64,000 nt of DNA from an uncultured Sulfitobacter sp. (lineage in GTDB: Bacteria > Pseudomonadota > Alphaproteobacteria > Rhodobacterales > Rhodobacteraceae). Of the stretch, positions 51,236 to 60,273 are shown piece by piece. The notes under the pieces were generated by a model. That model searched no databases, was not told where the DNA came from, and saw only the letters and a program-made list of their open reading frames with translations. The translations under genes and the position numbers were made by a program. The stretch is taken from positions 62,001-126,000 of the forward strand of contig CANMZB010000003.1 of assembly GCA_947502265.1 (NCBI GenBank). Reading direction: 5' to 3'. Each line of letters begins with the position of its first letter. Within the stretch, counting starts at the first letter, position 1.

Positions 51236-52600
51236 CTATCTCCTTTTCGCCGATCCCCACGGCCCCGCATGGGCCACGCGGTTCGGCACGGGGGGCGGCT
51301 TTTTGCGGCGCGGCAAGGGGGGCGCTTCCAACGGCGGCGCATGACCAAAGAGTGCGTCGCGCACGCCCGCCTTGTCCACAAGATACTCGGCCTCAAGGAA
51401 ATCAACCACATAGGCCCTCTTTGCTTCGGGCCAGCGCGCATAGGTGGCGTAGAACAGATCCTTGTGACAGATGAAAAGCTGCCGGATGTCTTTGGGGGCC
51501 AGCTCTGCCAGCAGCATGTTAACCAGTTGCGCATCAGGCGTATCCGCCGCGCGCAGGGTGTAAAAATAGACCGGATCGCTGCTGTCGATGGCCGGAAAGG
51601 TGCCGCCGTTTTCGGCCCAGTTGACCAGCGCGCCCAGCTTGTGAAACTCGGGCGGCAATCTGTCGGCATGGCGGCGCGCAAGGCGGCGCAGATCGGCGCG
51701 GGTGAGACCGTCGCGCATGCCGCCTTCGCCCGCAACCGCGTCGATCAGGATGAAATCCATCTTCTGGCGCAGGATCGCCGCCGACCGGATGCCGCGCGCC
51801 TCGACGATTGTTTCAACCAGCCCGTTGAGCCGCAGGAAATGCGCGATCTGGTTGCGTTGCGCGGCGTCAAAGACAAATTGCAGCGGGATATCATCCAGCC
51901 CCGCCTTGCCCGCAGGGGCGATTACAGCGGGGTGTTCCACGTCCTGAAACACATACAGCCCGCCAAAATGGGCGGTCCAGAAATTGCGCTGTTCGAACGA
52001 CATTTCCTTGAGCTGCACAGGGTTGCGCACCACATCTCCCGTCTTGCCCGCAAGCGCGATCATCTGCGCGATCAGCACGTCGTCGTACCAGCCATCCGGC
52101 GTGTCGCGGAAACGATCAACCATATCGGCCAGCTTGTCCGCATCGCGCAGCGTGCCTGCGGTGGTGTCGGCATCAATGGTGATACGCCGGATATCGAACA
52201 GCCGGGCGGGCGAGGAAATATCGAACACCGAATTAACCAACTCTCCCGCCACAGCATCGCGCGCGGTAAGCGCGAACAATGCCGCTTCGTTATCGGCGAT
52301 GAACTGTTGCAGGATGCCCTTGGAGGTCGAGAATTTCGTGTTGAGCAAAGGCGCGGTGCGCTGCTCCATGCTTAGTAAAATGAACTGCCGGTTGACGCCC
52401 TTGTGGTTGAGGTAGAGCGGATCGCCCAGCTCCTCCCCGATCTCGGGGGAGTAGCCGGAGATGTCGATGTAGAAATCGGTGAGGGTGGTTTTGTGCCCCG
52501 TGAGATGGTGCAGCGCGCGGTTATACCGCTCGACAAGCGCGGCGGAGTGGACGTGAAAGAGGTTGCCGAACATGAGACCGGCGCGGATGAGGCGGTTCAT
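51236..52600 (-). CDS. DUF6638-like protein, AAA operon
   Basis: 454-aa soluble protein without signal peptide. The opening MNRLIRAGLMFGNLFHVHSAALVERYNRALHHLTGHKTTLTDFYIDISGYSPEIGEELGDPLYLNHKGVNRQFILLS recalls the Rhodobacterales DUF6638 family. The C-terminal 35 residues are Pro/Arg/Lys-rich and probably disordered. The ATG overlaps the stop of the upstream gene by one base (TAATG), so translation is coupled. No catalytic motif recognised; probably a partner of the AAA ATPase. Confidence 0.75.
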   Translation of the reverse strand: MNRLIRAGLMFGNLFHVHSAALVERYNRALHHLTGHKTTLTDFYIDISGYSPEIGEELGDPLYLNHKGVNRQFILLSMEQRTAPLLNTKFSTSKGILQQFIADNEAALFALTARDAVAGELVNSVFDISSPARLFDIRRITIDADTTAGTLRDADKLADMVDRFRDTPDGWYDDVLIAQMIALAGKTGDVVRNPVQLKEMSFEQRNFWTAHFGGLYVFQDVEHPAVIAPAGKAGLDDIPLQFVFDAAQRNQIAHFLRLNGLVETIVEARGIRSAAILRQKMDFILIDAVAGEGGMRDGLTRADLRRLARRHADRLPPEFHKLGALVNWAENGGTFPAIDSSDPVYFYTLRAADTPDAQLVNMLLAELAPKDIRQLFICHKDLFYATYARWPEAKRAYVVDFLEAEYLVDKAGVRDALFGHAPPLEAPPLPRRKKPPPVPNRVAHAGPWGSAKRR

Positions 52601-53181
52601 TATTCCGGTTCACCCTCATTTTTATTTTCCACTACATCGGCAGCTACAGAGCTAATTGATGTTTCTGCATCTTCAATCACGTTCGCCACTTCTTCAGCGA
52701 AGAATATCGGAATAAGCCAAAGGATACCAAAAGCTAGTGGGAAAATTGTATGGGGCTGTAGAAACTGCATCAATGTGTTATCGTATCGCAATCCAATCGG
52801 TCGAACGATGTAAGAGAGATCCAGCCCTTTTCCTGTCAGTCTATTTTTTTTCTCGATCCATTCGGAGCCGATTTTGAGGATTGCGGTTCCTGCGCTCCAG
52901 ACCCCCCAGAATGTCAGAAGAGAAAAAAATATGCCCAACGCAGGAATGATAGGTAGCGCCCTGATTTCACTTGGTCCCAAAAAATAGCCTGTTCCCAAGA
53001 CGGCTTGCGCAGCAGACAGACGCGTTATCCGAGAATTGATGAGGTTATCTTCGTGAACAACTATCTCGCGCGCTTCTTTGCGCCATTTTCTTAAACTTTC
53101 CAGTTCCGCATTGTCGCACATCTTTTTGCGATGATCCGTCGCGATGGGATCACCGTGTTCTGGTTGAATTTCGTTGGTCAT
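52600..53181 (-). CDS. Two-span membrane protein inserted in the AAA operon
   Basis: 193-aa protein with visibly lower G+C than its neighbours. The middle carries VHEDNLINSRITRLSAAQAVLGTGYF and two hydrophobic segments (about 77-97 and 143-163) with a basic loop between them. The segment recalls RipA-type octameric membrane proteins, a tentative match. Its start overlaps the AAA ATPase stop (ATGA) and its stop overlaps the next start (TAATG), so it is fully integrated in the operon despite atypical composition. A recent acquisition that became coupled is my reading. Confidence 0.65.
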   Translation of the reverse strand: MTNEIQPEHGDPIATDHRKKMCDNAELESLRKWRKEAREIVVHEDNLINSRITRLSAAQAVLGTGYFLGPSEIRALPIIPALGIFFSLLTFWGVWSAGTAILKIGSEWIEKKNRLTGKGLDLSYIVRPIGLRYDNTLMQFLQPHTIFPLAFGILWLIPIFFAEEVANVIEDAETSISSVAADVVENKNEGEPE

Positions 53182-55112
53182 CCCTCCCCCCCCAAATACC
53201 GCTTCTTCGCTTCTTCCATCCGCTGCATCTCCCGCACCGCCCCTTCAATCGCCACCTCATCCGACTTATCCGCATACCGGAACTCCGAATCCGCGTAGCG
53301 GTTGATCTCTTGCACCACCATATCCACCGTGATGGGCTTACGCATGTCTTCGATCATCGCTTTCTTCTCGTCGTACCCTTTGAACAGGAACAGGTCCGGC
53401 TGCTCCATCCATTCATCGGGCAACTCAAAATCCATGGCGCGGACTTTTACCGCGTCGGTGATGTTCTTGATCGCGCGGCCGGTAAAGCGGGGGTCGGCCA
53501 TTTGGATGCCTTTCAGATACGTTCCCAGCTTGGCAATCGTATCCAACGCGCCAATCTGCGAGGACACGCGGTCATAGACCTCGATCAGCCCGGCCTCGTG
53601 CGGGCGGGCGTGGCTTTCGAACGATGCGGCGACGGCTTTTTTGATCTCTTGGGCGGCGAAAATATCGTGACTACCCAACGGGATATCGTGATTATTGCCC
53701 ATCAAAAGAGCGAGGATGTCAATGTAGTCGTCCTGCGTTTGCGGGCCATCCACCAGAAACCGCGCGCCCGCGCGCTGGCGCAGCGCGTCGTCCACATTTT
53801 CGGGGTAGTTCGAGAACATGCCAAAGGTGCAATTGCCGCGCACAACCGTATTGGCACCGGCAAAGGACTCCATCAAAACGGCAGTAATTTCCAACTGCCC
53901 AGACGAGGATTGCCGGTCGCCGCGCTTGCCCGCAAGCTGGTCTATATCGTCGATGGTGCCAAAGCCGATGACGCTTGGATCAATCACGTTGTTGATAAAC
54001 GCTTTGGCATTCTGCCCCGATTTGCCTTGATAGCTGTCAATGTTGTCGGTCCCGAGATTCTGATAGCGAAACGGATAGCCCGCGTTGCCGCAATATTCCG
54101 AGATCAGCCCCGCCATCATCTGGATCAGCGTGGTTTTCCCCGTGCCCGGCGCGCCGTCGCCCATGAAGGTAAAGATAAAACCGCCCAGCTCGGCAAAGGG
54201 GTTCAACCGCCGCTCGAAATCATAGGCCATCAGCATTTTGGCCAACTTCATCGCCTGATATTTAGCGATGTGATTGCCCACCACCTCGTTCGGTTTCTTG
54301 AACGTCATAGTCAGCGTCGTCGATTTGGCCCTGGATGCCGCAGAGAACCCGCGCACGGTGAAATCGTCCGCCTCCACATGCCACGCAGCGGCGGTAAACG
54401 CTTCCAGCCGCGGCGCGGTGGAAGCACGCAGGGCAACTTTCTCCATCAAGCTTTCGGCAAAACCGGCCACAGTGGCAACAAGCCGCCCGTCATCCTGCGC
54501 GTGGGCGGCGATATCCTGATCCAGCTCCCACAAAGCGCCGTGCAGCGCGGTCTGCCCGTTGTCGGTCAAAACCTCGTCCACATCGCCGACTTCCACAGTG
54601 ACTTCTGTCAGGTGGGAGGACAGAAGATACGCCGTCGCGTTGCCGAAAACATGCAGTGTCACAAGCGCCTCGGCGGCCAGCAATTCGCCAAATTCCGCCT
54701 TGCGCGCGGCGGGCAGCACCCCTTCAAGGTTGGCACGTTTCAGATCGCCAAGGCTCGACTGTTCGGCCATATTTTCGGTCACCGCCAAGGCAATCGCGAT
54801 GGCGCGGCGCAACGCGTGTAACACCGCCGCCTGCATCGGCGTCATCAGGACATCACCATCATCCGCGCCCTGCACCCGTGACACCAATTGCACGGCCCCC
54901 GTGGGCGCGCGCCGTTGTGTCACCAACCCCGGCGTGGTGGACCGGAACCGCCGCCGCGTGCCAATGCCAGAAGACCGCTCCGCCTCGCGCGCAATGGCCC
55001 TCTTGCCAATGCGTGGCGCATGATCAAAACCCTCAATCAGCGATTGCGCCATCACCACATGCTTGGCGATATCTTCTTCACGTAGCTCCATCCGGTCTGA
55101 TATCTGGCTCAT
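53178..55112 (-). CDS. AAA-family ATPase, central gene of an uncharacterised operon
   Basis: 644-aa ATPase. The N-terminal 280 residues are a unique helical region; the AAA module follows with Walker A GDGAPGTGKTT (318-328), a Walker B-type strand VIGFGTIDDIDQL (381-393), sensor-1 Asn435 in GMFSNYP and candidate arginine fingers Arg446/Arg451 (RQRAGAR). The residue after the Walker B Asp, normally the catalytic Glu (DEID), is Asp here (DDID). A C-terminal lid (about 480-570) is present. It should act as a ring-forming remodeller using the small membrane and coiled-coil partners encoded beside it. No function is established. Confidence 0.88.
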   Translation of the reverse strand: MSQISDRMELREEDIAKHVVMAQSLIEGFDHAPRIGKRAIAREAERSSGIGTRRRFRSTTPGLVTQRRAPTGAVQLVSRVQGADDGDVLMTPMQAAVLHALRRAIAIALAVTENMAEQSSLGDLKRANLEGVLPAARKAEFGELLAAEALVTLHVFGNATAYLLSSHLTEVTVEVGDVDEVLTDNGQTALHGALWELDQDIAAHAQDDGRLVATVAGFAESLMEKVALRASTAPRLEAFTAAAWHVEADDFTVRGFSAASRAKSTTLTMTFKKPNEVVGNHIAKYQAMKLAKMLMAYDFERRLNPFAELGGFIFTFMGDGAPGTGKTTLIQMMAGLISEYCGNAGYPFRYQNLGTDNIDSYQGKSGQNAKAFINNVIDPSVIGFGTIDDIDQLAGKRGDRQSSSGQLEITAVLMESFAGANTVVRGNCTFGMFSNYPENVDDALRQRAGARFLVDGPQTQDDYIDILALLMGNNHDIPLGSHDIFAAQEIKKAVAASFESHARPHEAGLIEVYDRVSSQIGALDTIAKLGTYLKGIQMADPRFTGRAIKNITDAVKVRAMDFELPDEWMEQPDLFLFKGYDEKKAMIEDMRKPITVDMVVQEINRYADSEFRYADKSDEVAIEGAVREMQRMEEAKKRYLGGEG

Positions 55113-55237
55113 CGCTATCCCTTTTCACATCTTCGGCGCAAAACCGCAGCGCATTCGTCTCAAATGATGCGCCGCCTCCCGCTTCATTTGGCCTGTAAAC
55201 TCAATCCCGCTCCGTCAGCCCGCGCTGCCGCCTGCGT
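55113..55237. other. Gap inside the AAA operon
   Basis: 125 bases between the 374-aa gene and the AAA gene, the largest gap in this operon. It may hold an internal promoter; no consensus was recognised. Confidence 0.35.
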
Positions 55238-56362
55238 TCAATACCGCAACACCCGCCCTGCCGGACTGACCACGAATTTTCGCACCGACGCGAACCCCGG
55301 CGGGTTCTTTTCGCGCAACACCTGATAGGGTCGTTGCGGTAAAATGATGCTGCGCGAGGCGCGTGTGACCCCCATGTCCGGCATCTCTCCCGTCATGGGA
55401 TCAAGCGCGAAAACCTCACGCTCCACGGTCGAGAACCAGCCCGCGCGCTGCTCTGTCACACGATCCGAAAGCAGTTCTTCTTCGGTCCACGCCAGCGCCC
55501 AATCTTGCCCTTCAGGCGCTTTCGCCTCGGCCAGAACATCGCGCATCGGGCCGTTCTGTCGTGTGTAGGCGTGGCTGTACATTGGGCCCAGATGGAACCG
55601 TCGAAGGCGTTTGGGGTGCAGATCAGGGAAATCTTCGTCAAAGCCGCGTGCGATGGTCAACAGCTTCAGCCCGCCCAGCGCCTGTGCGCTCAGGTGCGAC
55701 TGCACTTCGGGCCAGCGGCGGGTGTCGCGCGGCAGCGCTTCGCGGCCCGAATCCTCCACCTCCATCATGTAGATCACCGGCAGATTCACTTGACTGTCAT
55801 AAGTCGCCCAGTAGATCCGGTATGTGCGGCGCTCGGCACTGTCGCGAATCCATTCGGCCTGCGGATCGTTGCGCACCCAGAAAAGGTCACCGGCGGCTAG
55901 TTCTTCGTAATAAAGCCTTTGCGAGAGGCTGAATTGCAGTTTTGTGGGGATTGCGCGGTCGCTGAGGATCGTTTGCACCATCTGGTCTTTGTGGTCATCC
56001 ACGCCGGGCATGGTGGCCAGATGGCTTTGCGCCTGCTGCGCGTCGTTCGCCATTGTCATCAACTCTGCCGCGACGGGAAATCCGCTGTCGTGGTTGTCCA
56101 TAGTGAGGGAGCCGAAAAACCGCCCCGTCTCGCGGCCAGCGAGCAGGTATTTCCAACTGAGCGCGCGGAAACTATGCGTGAGTTTCGCGGCGTAGCGCGC
56201 GAGAATCGCGACCTCGGCACGGTCAAGCTGGCCTTCGGCCTGCATCACACCCGCAACGCGAAGCATGTGTTGCATGATACTTTCGAACTTGGCGAAATAG
56301 CGGCGCGAGGCGAACGTGTCGCTTAAATCGACGTGATCGGCCGTGAGGCGGGTATTCGTCAT
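55238..56362 (-). CDS. Conserved protein of unknown function, AAA operon
   Basis: 374-aa soluble protein. Not assigned to a characterised family. Visible features: an N-terminal helical segment around TFASRRYFAKFESIMQHMLRVAGVMQAEGQLDRAEVAILARYAAKL and a beta-rich later half (LPVIYMMEVEDSG ... RPYQVLREKNPPGFASVRKFVVSPAGRVLRY). Start ATG 56362 (MTNTRLTADHVDLSD) overlaps the stop of the tiny upstream gene by four bases, showing coupled translation. Same strand and tight spacing as its neighbours, so an operon component. Confidence 0.7.
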   Translation of the reverse strand: MTNTRLTADHVDLSDTFASRRYFAKFESIMQHMLRVAGVMQAEGQLDRAEVAILARYAAKLTHSFRALSWKYLLAGRETGRFFGSLTMDNHDSGFPVAAELMTMANDAQQAQSHLATMPGVDDHKDQMVQTILSDRAIPTKLQFSLSQRLYYEELAAGDLFWVRNDPQAEWIRDSAERRTYRIYWATYDSQVNLPVIYMMEVEDSGREALPRDTRRWPEVQSHLSAQALGGLKLLTIARGFDEDFPDLHPKRLRRFHLGPMYSHAYTRQNGPMRDVLAEAKAPEGQDWALAWTEEELLSDRVTEQRAGWFSTVEREVFALDPMTGEMPDMGVTRASRSIILPQRPYQVLREKNPPGFASVRKFVVSPAGRVLRY

Positions 56363-56472
56363 CTTGCAATCACGCCAAACAGGAATCGTGGCACCAGAAC
56401 GATTGCGTCGATCCACATGAACCAGTTGTACAGACGTCTTGTCCGGACAGTCCCTTTTGCCTCTGGCGTCAT
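56359..56472 (-). CDS. 37-aa membrane peptide in the AAA operon
   Basis: Tiny gene between the coiled-coil gene (stop at 56483) and the 374-aa gene. Product: MTPEAKGTVRTRRLYNWF then a hydrophobic segment MWIDAIVLVPRFLFGVIAR. A basic N-terminus and a single span fit a small membrane anchor. ATG 56472 or ATG 56493 (44 aa) could start it; GGGGAG lies before the first. The ATGA overlap with the following gene supports that it is translated. Confidence 0.6.
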   Translation of the reverse strand: MTPEAKGTVRTRRLYNWFMWIDAIVLVPRFLFGVIAR

Positions 56473-56482
56473 TTCGTGCGGA

Positions 56483-57559
56483 TCACTCCCCATACGCATT
56501 GCTGTCATGCTTTTCGACAATTTTGGCAAACCGGCGGGCGAACCTCTCATCCGCTTTGGCCTTCTGCTCCAGCACATCGCGCGCAAAGACCATGTGATCC
56601 TCATGTGCTTCCATCATCTCGGCCATCCGCGCGTTGGTCGCCGATCCGATCCCCGCCATCGCCGATTGCGCCTCCTGATCGGTTTTTACGCCGATCTCGT
56701 TAATGCGGTGGGCGACGTCCTGCTGCTGCGCGGTTTTCAACGACTTTGTCAGCGCGTCATAAAGCACAACCCGCTGTTTGGTGTCGGTTTGCAGCTTGTT
56801 GATCAGCACCATCTGCGTCGCCGCCTGATTTTGCAGACTGTCGACCCATGTTTTACCCTTGTCGATGTAGCGCTCCAAGGTCTGGGATTTGGCCAGCTTG
56901 ACCTGCTCCTCCTGCACCATCGCATTATAACGCGAATTGGCGTCGGCCAGTCTGGTTTCCAGCGCCGTGCGTTTGGCCGCGTCCATTTCGGAGGCGATGG
57001 CGTTTTCCAGCGTAATAATTTCGGGGTCCATCGCGCCGATGTCGTGACGGAGTGTCTCTAGCTCCCCTACTGTCATCTCCCGCTCGCCCAGCGTTTCGGT
57101 CAGGTTGGTTCCGACCCTGGCTTTCTGATCCTCCAGAACGGCAAGCTGCCCTTCGAGCAGTTGCACGATGGTGTCGGATTTGGCGATCAGGTCTTGCAGC
57201 TTGTCATCAATCGAGGCGGACCGGATCCGCTCCTGCCGCATACTGTCCGCCTTGGCCGAGGAGAAAATACCGATCATGCTTTCCAAACCGGTATTCGAAC
57301 GCATCTCGTCGAAATCCCGGGAAAAGCCTGCGGTCACATCGTCGAGCCCCATAATCAGCTCTGCAATGTTGGCGTTCATCACTTCGGTGTGGGCATGCAC
57401 GTCCTCAAGCGAGGCGTTCTCGATGTCGATCTCGGCGGCGTCACCTGCCTTGAGCTTGGCGCGCGCTGTCTCGATCCGGCTGGTCAGCTCCGCAATCTTG
57501 TTTTGGGCCTGCGTCACCTGCTCCTGAGATTCGCGTACCTGTGCGTCCAGATTGGCCAT
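56483..57559 (-). CDS. Coiled-coil protein, first gene of the AAA operon
   Basis: 358-aa protein that is almost entirely alpha-helical, with long heptad-like stretches (VRESQEQVTQAQNKIAELTSRIETARAKL and ASEMDAAKRTALETRLADANSRYNAMVQEEQVKLAKSQTLERYIDKGKTWVDSL). No membrane segment or signal peptide. A distant resemblance to TelA-type toxic-anion-resistance proteins is possible but not supported by a clear motif. ATG 57559 has AAAAGGAA upstream. It opens an operon of eight genes ending at 50322 and could be the adaptor or substrate of the AAA ATPase. Confidence 0.75.
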   Translation of the reverse strand: MANLDAQVRESQEQVTQAQNKIAELTSRIETARAKLKAGDAAEIDIENASLEDVHAHTEVMNANIAELIMGLDDVTAGFSRDFDEMRSNTGLESMIGIFSSAKADSMRQERIRSASIDDKLQDLIAKSDTIVQLLEGQLAVLEDQKARVGTNLTETLGEREMTVGELETLRHDIGAMDPEIITLENAIASEMDAAKRTALETRLADANSRYNAMVQEEQVKLAKSQTLERYIDKGKTWVDSLQNQAATQMVLINKLQTDTKQRVVLYDALTKSLKTAQQQDVAHRINEIGVKTDQEAQSAMAGIGSATNARMAEMMEAHEDHMVFARDVLEQKAKADERFARRFAKIVEKHDSNAYGE

Positions 57560-57750
57560 CAAGAAATTCCTTTTCCCATAACTTTTCCTAGATATAGGGA
57601 TGTAAAGCGTCATTACATCCCAAGTGTACTAATTATCGCAAGTTTCGCAAAACCTGACCCTGAATTATACCGGCAACTGCGCCGCATGGGGAAACGCAAA
57701 ATTTCGAGGAAATTTTGAGCCCAAAATATTTGCAAGATTTTGCTGTCGCA

Positions 57751-58542
57751 TCACTTCAGGCCCAGCAGTGCTCTGACCATATCGCTTTCGGGGTCTTCCA
57801 GTTCATCAATCACATCGAAATGATGCTTGCCCTCGGGCACAACGCGCCGCGCGCCCCAGCCGCGCGCCAGCGCCTCGGCCTGCTCCAGAAACGCGGGGCG
57901 CTCGTCGGCACCGACCCAGATCATCACGCCCAGCCCATGCGGCGGCTGCATGTTAACCGGGCTTTCGGCCTGCGCTTCTGCGGCGTCGATCCGCAGCATC
58001 TGGTTCATGGTGGTTTCCATAAGCGGCGCAAGATCGGCCACCGGCGAGATCGGCACGATCTGTTTGATGCGATCACGGATGTCAGACGGCAAAACCAAAG
58101 GATCGGTCATCCGGCACACCAGATGCCCCCCTGCGGAATGGCCCGCAAGCGCAACGGGACCAAAGGTACGTTCGGAAATTTTGGTCACAGCGGCGGCGAT
58201 CTGGGTTGTGATTTCGCCTATCCGCACATCGGGGCACAGATCGTAACCGGGCATCGCCACAGCCCAGCCGCGCGCAAGCGGCCCTGCGGCAAGATGTGAC
58301 CAATAGCTTTGATCAAAGGCTTTCCAATAGCCACCGTGGACAAAAACCACTGTGCCGCGCGCCACGCCTTCGGGCTGGAAAAAATCGAAGACCTGCCGCT
58401 CCGAAGGCCCGTATGAAACGCGGGTTTGCGCGCGCGCGCCCAGCTTCTCGCGGAACGTCTGCGCGGCCTCTTTCCAACGAGGCGGATAGGCGTCTGCACC
58501 GGAAATATAGGCAGCGTTGGCATAGGCGTCATCAAGCTTCAT
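57751..58542 (-). CDS. Alpha/beta hydrolase (kynurenine formamidase-like)
   Basis: 263-aa hydrolase: HGGYWKAFDQSYWSH (oxyanion), nucleophile GHSAGGHL, acid and catalytic His near EGKHHFDVIDEL. HGG-x-W and GHSAGGHL occur in arylformamidase-type enzymes (KynB-like alpha/beta fold). The start MKLDDAYANAAYISG at 58542 has AAGGA nine bases upstream; longer in-frame versions would run into the opposing gene. Substrate not certain. Confidence 0.85.
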   Translation of the reverse strand: MKLDDAYANAAYISGADAYPPRWKEAAQTFREKLGARAQTRVSYGPSERQVFDFFQPEGVARGTVVFVHGGYWKAFDQSYWSHLAAGPLARGWAVAMPGYDLCPDVRIGEITTQIAAAVTKISERTFGPVALAGHSAGGHLVCRMTDPLVLPSDIRDRIKQIVPISPVADLAPLMETTMNQMLRIDAAEAQAESPVNMQPPHGLGVMIWVGADERPAFLEQAEALARGWGARRVVPEGKHHFDVIDELEDPESDMVRALLGLK

Positions 58543-58623
58543 CACGGGTATCCTTCCAAAAGCGATCTGGACAATCATACCCAGACTTGCTTTGGAGACC
58601 ACAAAGATTTGTGGAGATAGACA

Positions 58624-60096
58624 ATGACTGCATCTAAGACTGACCTTAAGTCCATGCTGAACGATCCATCCCTTCTGGAAACGCGTGCCTATATTGGCGG
58701 TGAATGGGTAGATGGCGACGATGGCACATTCGACGTATTGAACCCCGCACGCGGCGATGTTGTCGCAACAGTTGCCAATCTTAGCCGTGCACAGGTGGCC
58801 GATGCCATCGCTCAGGCCGAAGAGGCACAAAAAGAATGGGCCCGTTGGACCGGCAAGGAACGCGCCGGCGTGCTGCGCAAGTGGTTCGATCTGATGATGG
58901 CAAACCAGGACGATCTGGGCGCGATCCTGACCGCCGAACAGGGCAAGCCGCTGGCCGAGGCCAAGGGCGAGGTCGCTTACGGCGCGTCTTTCATCGAATT
59001 CTTTGGTGAAGAGGCCAAGCGGATCTATGGGGAAACCATCCCCGGCCACCAGCGCGACAAGCGCATTACCGTGATCAAACAACCCATCGGTGTGGCCGCA
59101 TCTATCACGCCGTGGAACTTTCCCAACGCGATGATCACGCGCAAAGCCGCGCCCGCGCTGGCCGCCGGTTGCGCCTTTGTCGCGCGTCCGGCCAAGGAAA
59201 CGCCGCTGAGCGCCATCGTCATGGGCGTGCTGGCCGAACGTGCGGGCATCCCTGCGGGTGTGTTCAACGTGGTGCCATCGTCGTCGTCATCTGCCGTGGG
59301 CAAGGAGTTCTGCGAGAACCCCGCGGTGCGCAAGCTGACCTTCACCGGCTCGACCGAAGTGGGTCGCATTCTGCTCAAGCAGGCGGCCGATCAGGTGATG
59401 AAATGCTCGATGGAGCTGGGCGGCAACGCGCCGTTCATCGTGTTCGATGACGCCGATCTGGATGCCGCCGTCGAAGGGGCGATCCTGTGCAAGTTCCGCA
59501 ACAACGGCCAGACCTGCGTCTGCGCCAACCGCATCTATGTGCAATCCGGCGTCTATGACGCGTTCGCCGAAAAACTGCGGGCGCGTGTCGAGCAGATGAA
59601 GGTTGGTGACGGTTTCGAAGCCGGTGTCGAATTGGGACCGCTGATCAACCCCGAAGCTGGCGAGAAAGTCAAAGAGCATATCGACGATGCCAAAGAGAAA
59701 GGTGCGCAAGTCCTGTTGGGTGCCAATGGTGCAATGGACGGTAATTTCCTTGCCCCCACAATCCTCACCGGCGTTACGCAGGACATGAAAGTGGCCCATG
59801 AAGAGACCTTTGGCCCGCTCGCACCGCTCTTTAAGTTCGACACCGAGGACGATGTGATCGCCATGGCGAATGACACGATCTTTGGTCTGGCGTCCTACTT
59901 CTATGCCAAAGACCTGAGCCGCGTGTACAAGGTGGCAGAGGCGCTGGAGTACGGCATCGTCGGCGTGAACACCGGCATCATTTCGACCGAAGTTGCCCCC
60001 TTTGGCGGTGTCAAGCAGTCCGGTTTGGGCCGTGAAGGATCGCACCACGGGATCGAAGATTACCTTGAGATGAAATACATCTGCATGAGCGTCTGA
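58624..60096 (+). CDS. gabD: NAD(P)-dependent succinate-semialdehyde dehydrogenase
   Basis: 490-aa aldehyde dehydrogenase of the GabD group. Catalytic Cys298 in NNGQTCVCANR, general base Glu264 in MELGGNAPF, cofactor region ITPWNFPNAMITRK and FTGSTEVGR are present. The CVC motif at the active site is typical of SSADH enzymes. It oxidises succinate semialdehyde to succinate and pairs functionally with gabT at 23908. Strong terminator downstream. Confidence 0.92.
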   Translation: MTASKTDLKSMLNDPSLLETRAYIGGEWVDGDDGTFDVLNPARGDVVATVANLSRAQVADAIAQAEEAQKEWARWTGKERAGVLRKWFDLMMANQDDLGAILTAEQGKPLAEAKGEVAYGASFIEFFGEEAKRIYGETIPGHQRDKRITVIKQPIGVAASITPWNFPNAMITRKAAPALAAGCAFVARPAKETPLSAIVMGVLAERAGIPAGVFNVVPSSSSSAVGKEFCENPAVRKLTFTGSTEVGRILLKQAADQVMKCSMELGGNAPFIVFDDADLDAAVEGAILCKFRNNGQTCVCANRIYVQSGVYDAFAEKLRARVEQMKVGDGFEAGVELGPLINPEAGEKVKEHIDDAKEKGAQVLLGANGAMDGNFLAPTILTGVTQDMKVAHEETFGPLAPLFKFDTEDDVIAMANDTIFGLASYFYAKDLSRVYKVAEALEYGIVGVNTGIISTEVAPFGGVKQSGLGREGSHHGIEDYLEMKYICMSV

Positions 60097-60116
60097 CGCC
60101 GCGTGACCAACACGCG

Positions 60117-60151
60117 AAAAGGCCCGATACCTGTCTGGTGTCGGGCCTTTT
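60117..60151 (+). terminator. Terminator after the semialdehyde dehydrogenase gene
   Basis: AAAAGGCCCGATACC, loop, GGTGTCGGGCCTTTTC: about 15-bp stem with one mismatch and T-run, 20 bases after the stop. Confidence 0.92.
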
Positions 60152-60273
60152 CTAAATCAGCTACATCCGTTTAAAGCGTCCCGCCTTTGACCCGAGACAT
60201 CTCCTGTCGCCAATGCCGCGAGAGCGGTGAGGGCGTGGCAGGGTATTGGTGTTTCAAGTTTAAGGCGGGGCGC

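Noticed and set aside
56483..57559. Assignment of the coiled-coil gene to TelA (toxic anion resistance)
   Set aside because: Only general helical similarity; no diagnostic motif, so the function was left open.
58543..59082. Long open frame extending the alpha/beta hydrolase on the minus strand
   Set aside because: It runs opposite to the semialdehyde dehydrogenase gene and has no family-like sequence; the ATG at 58542 has a good ribosome binding site.
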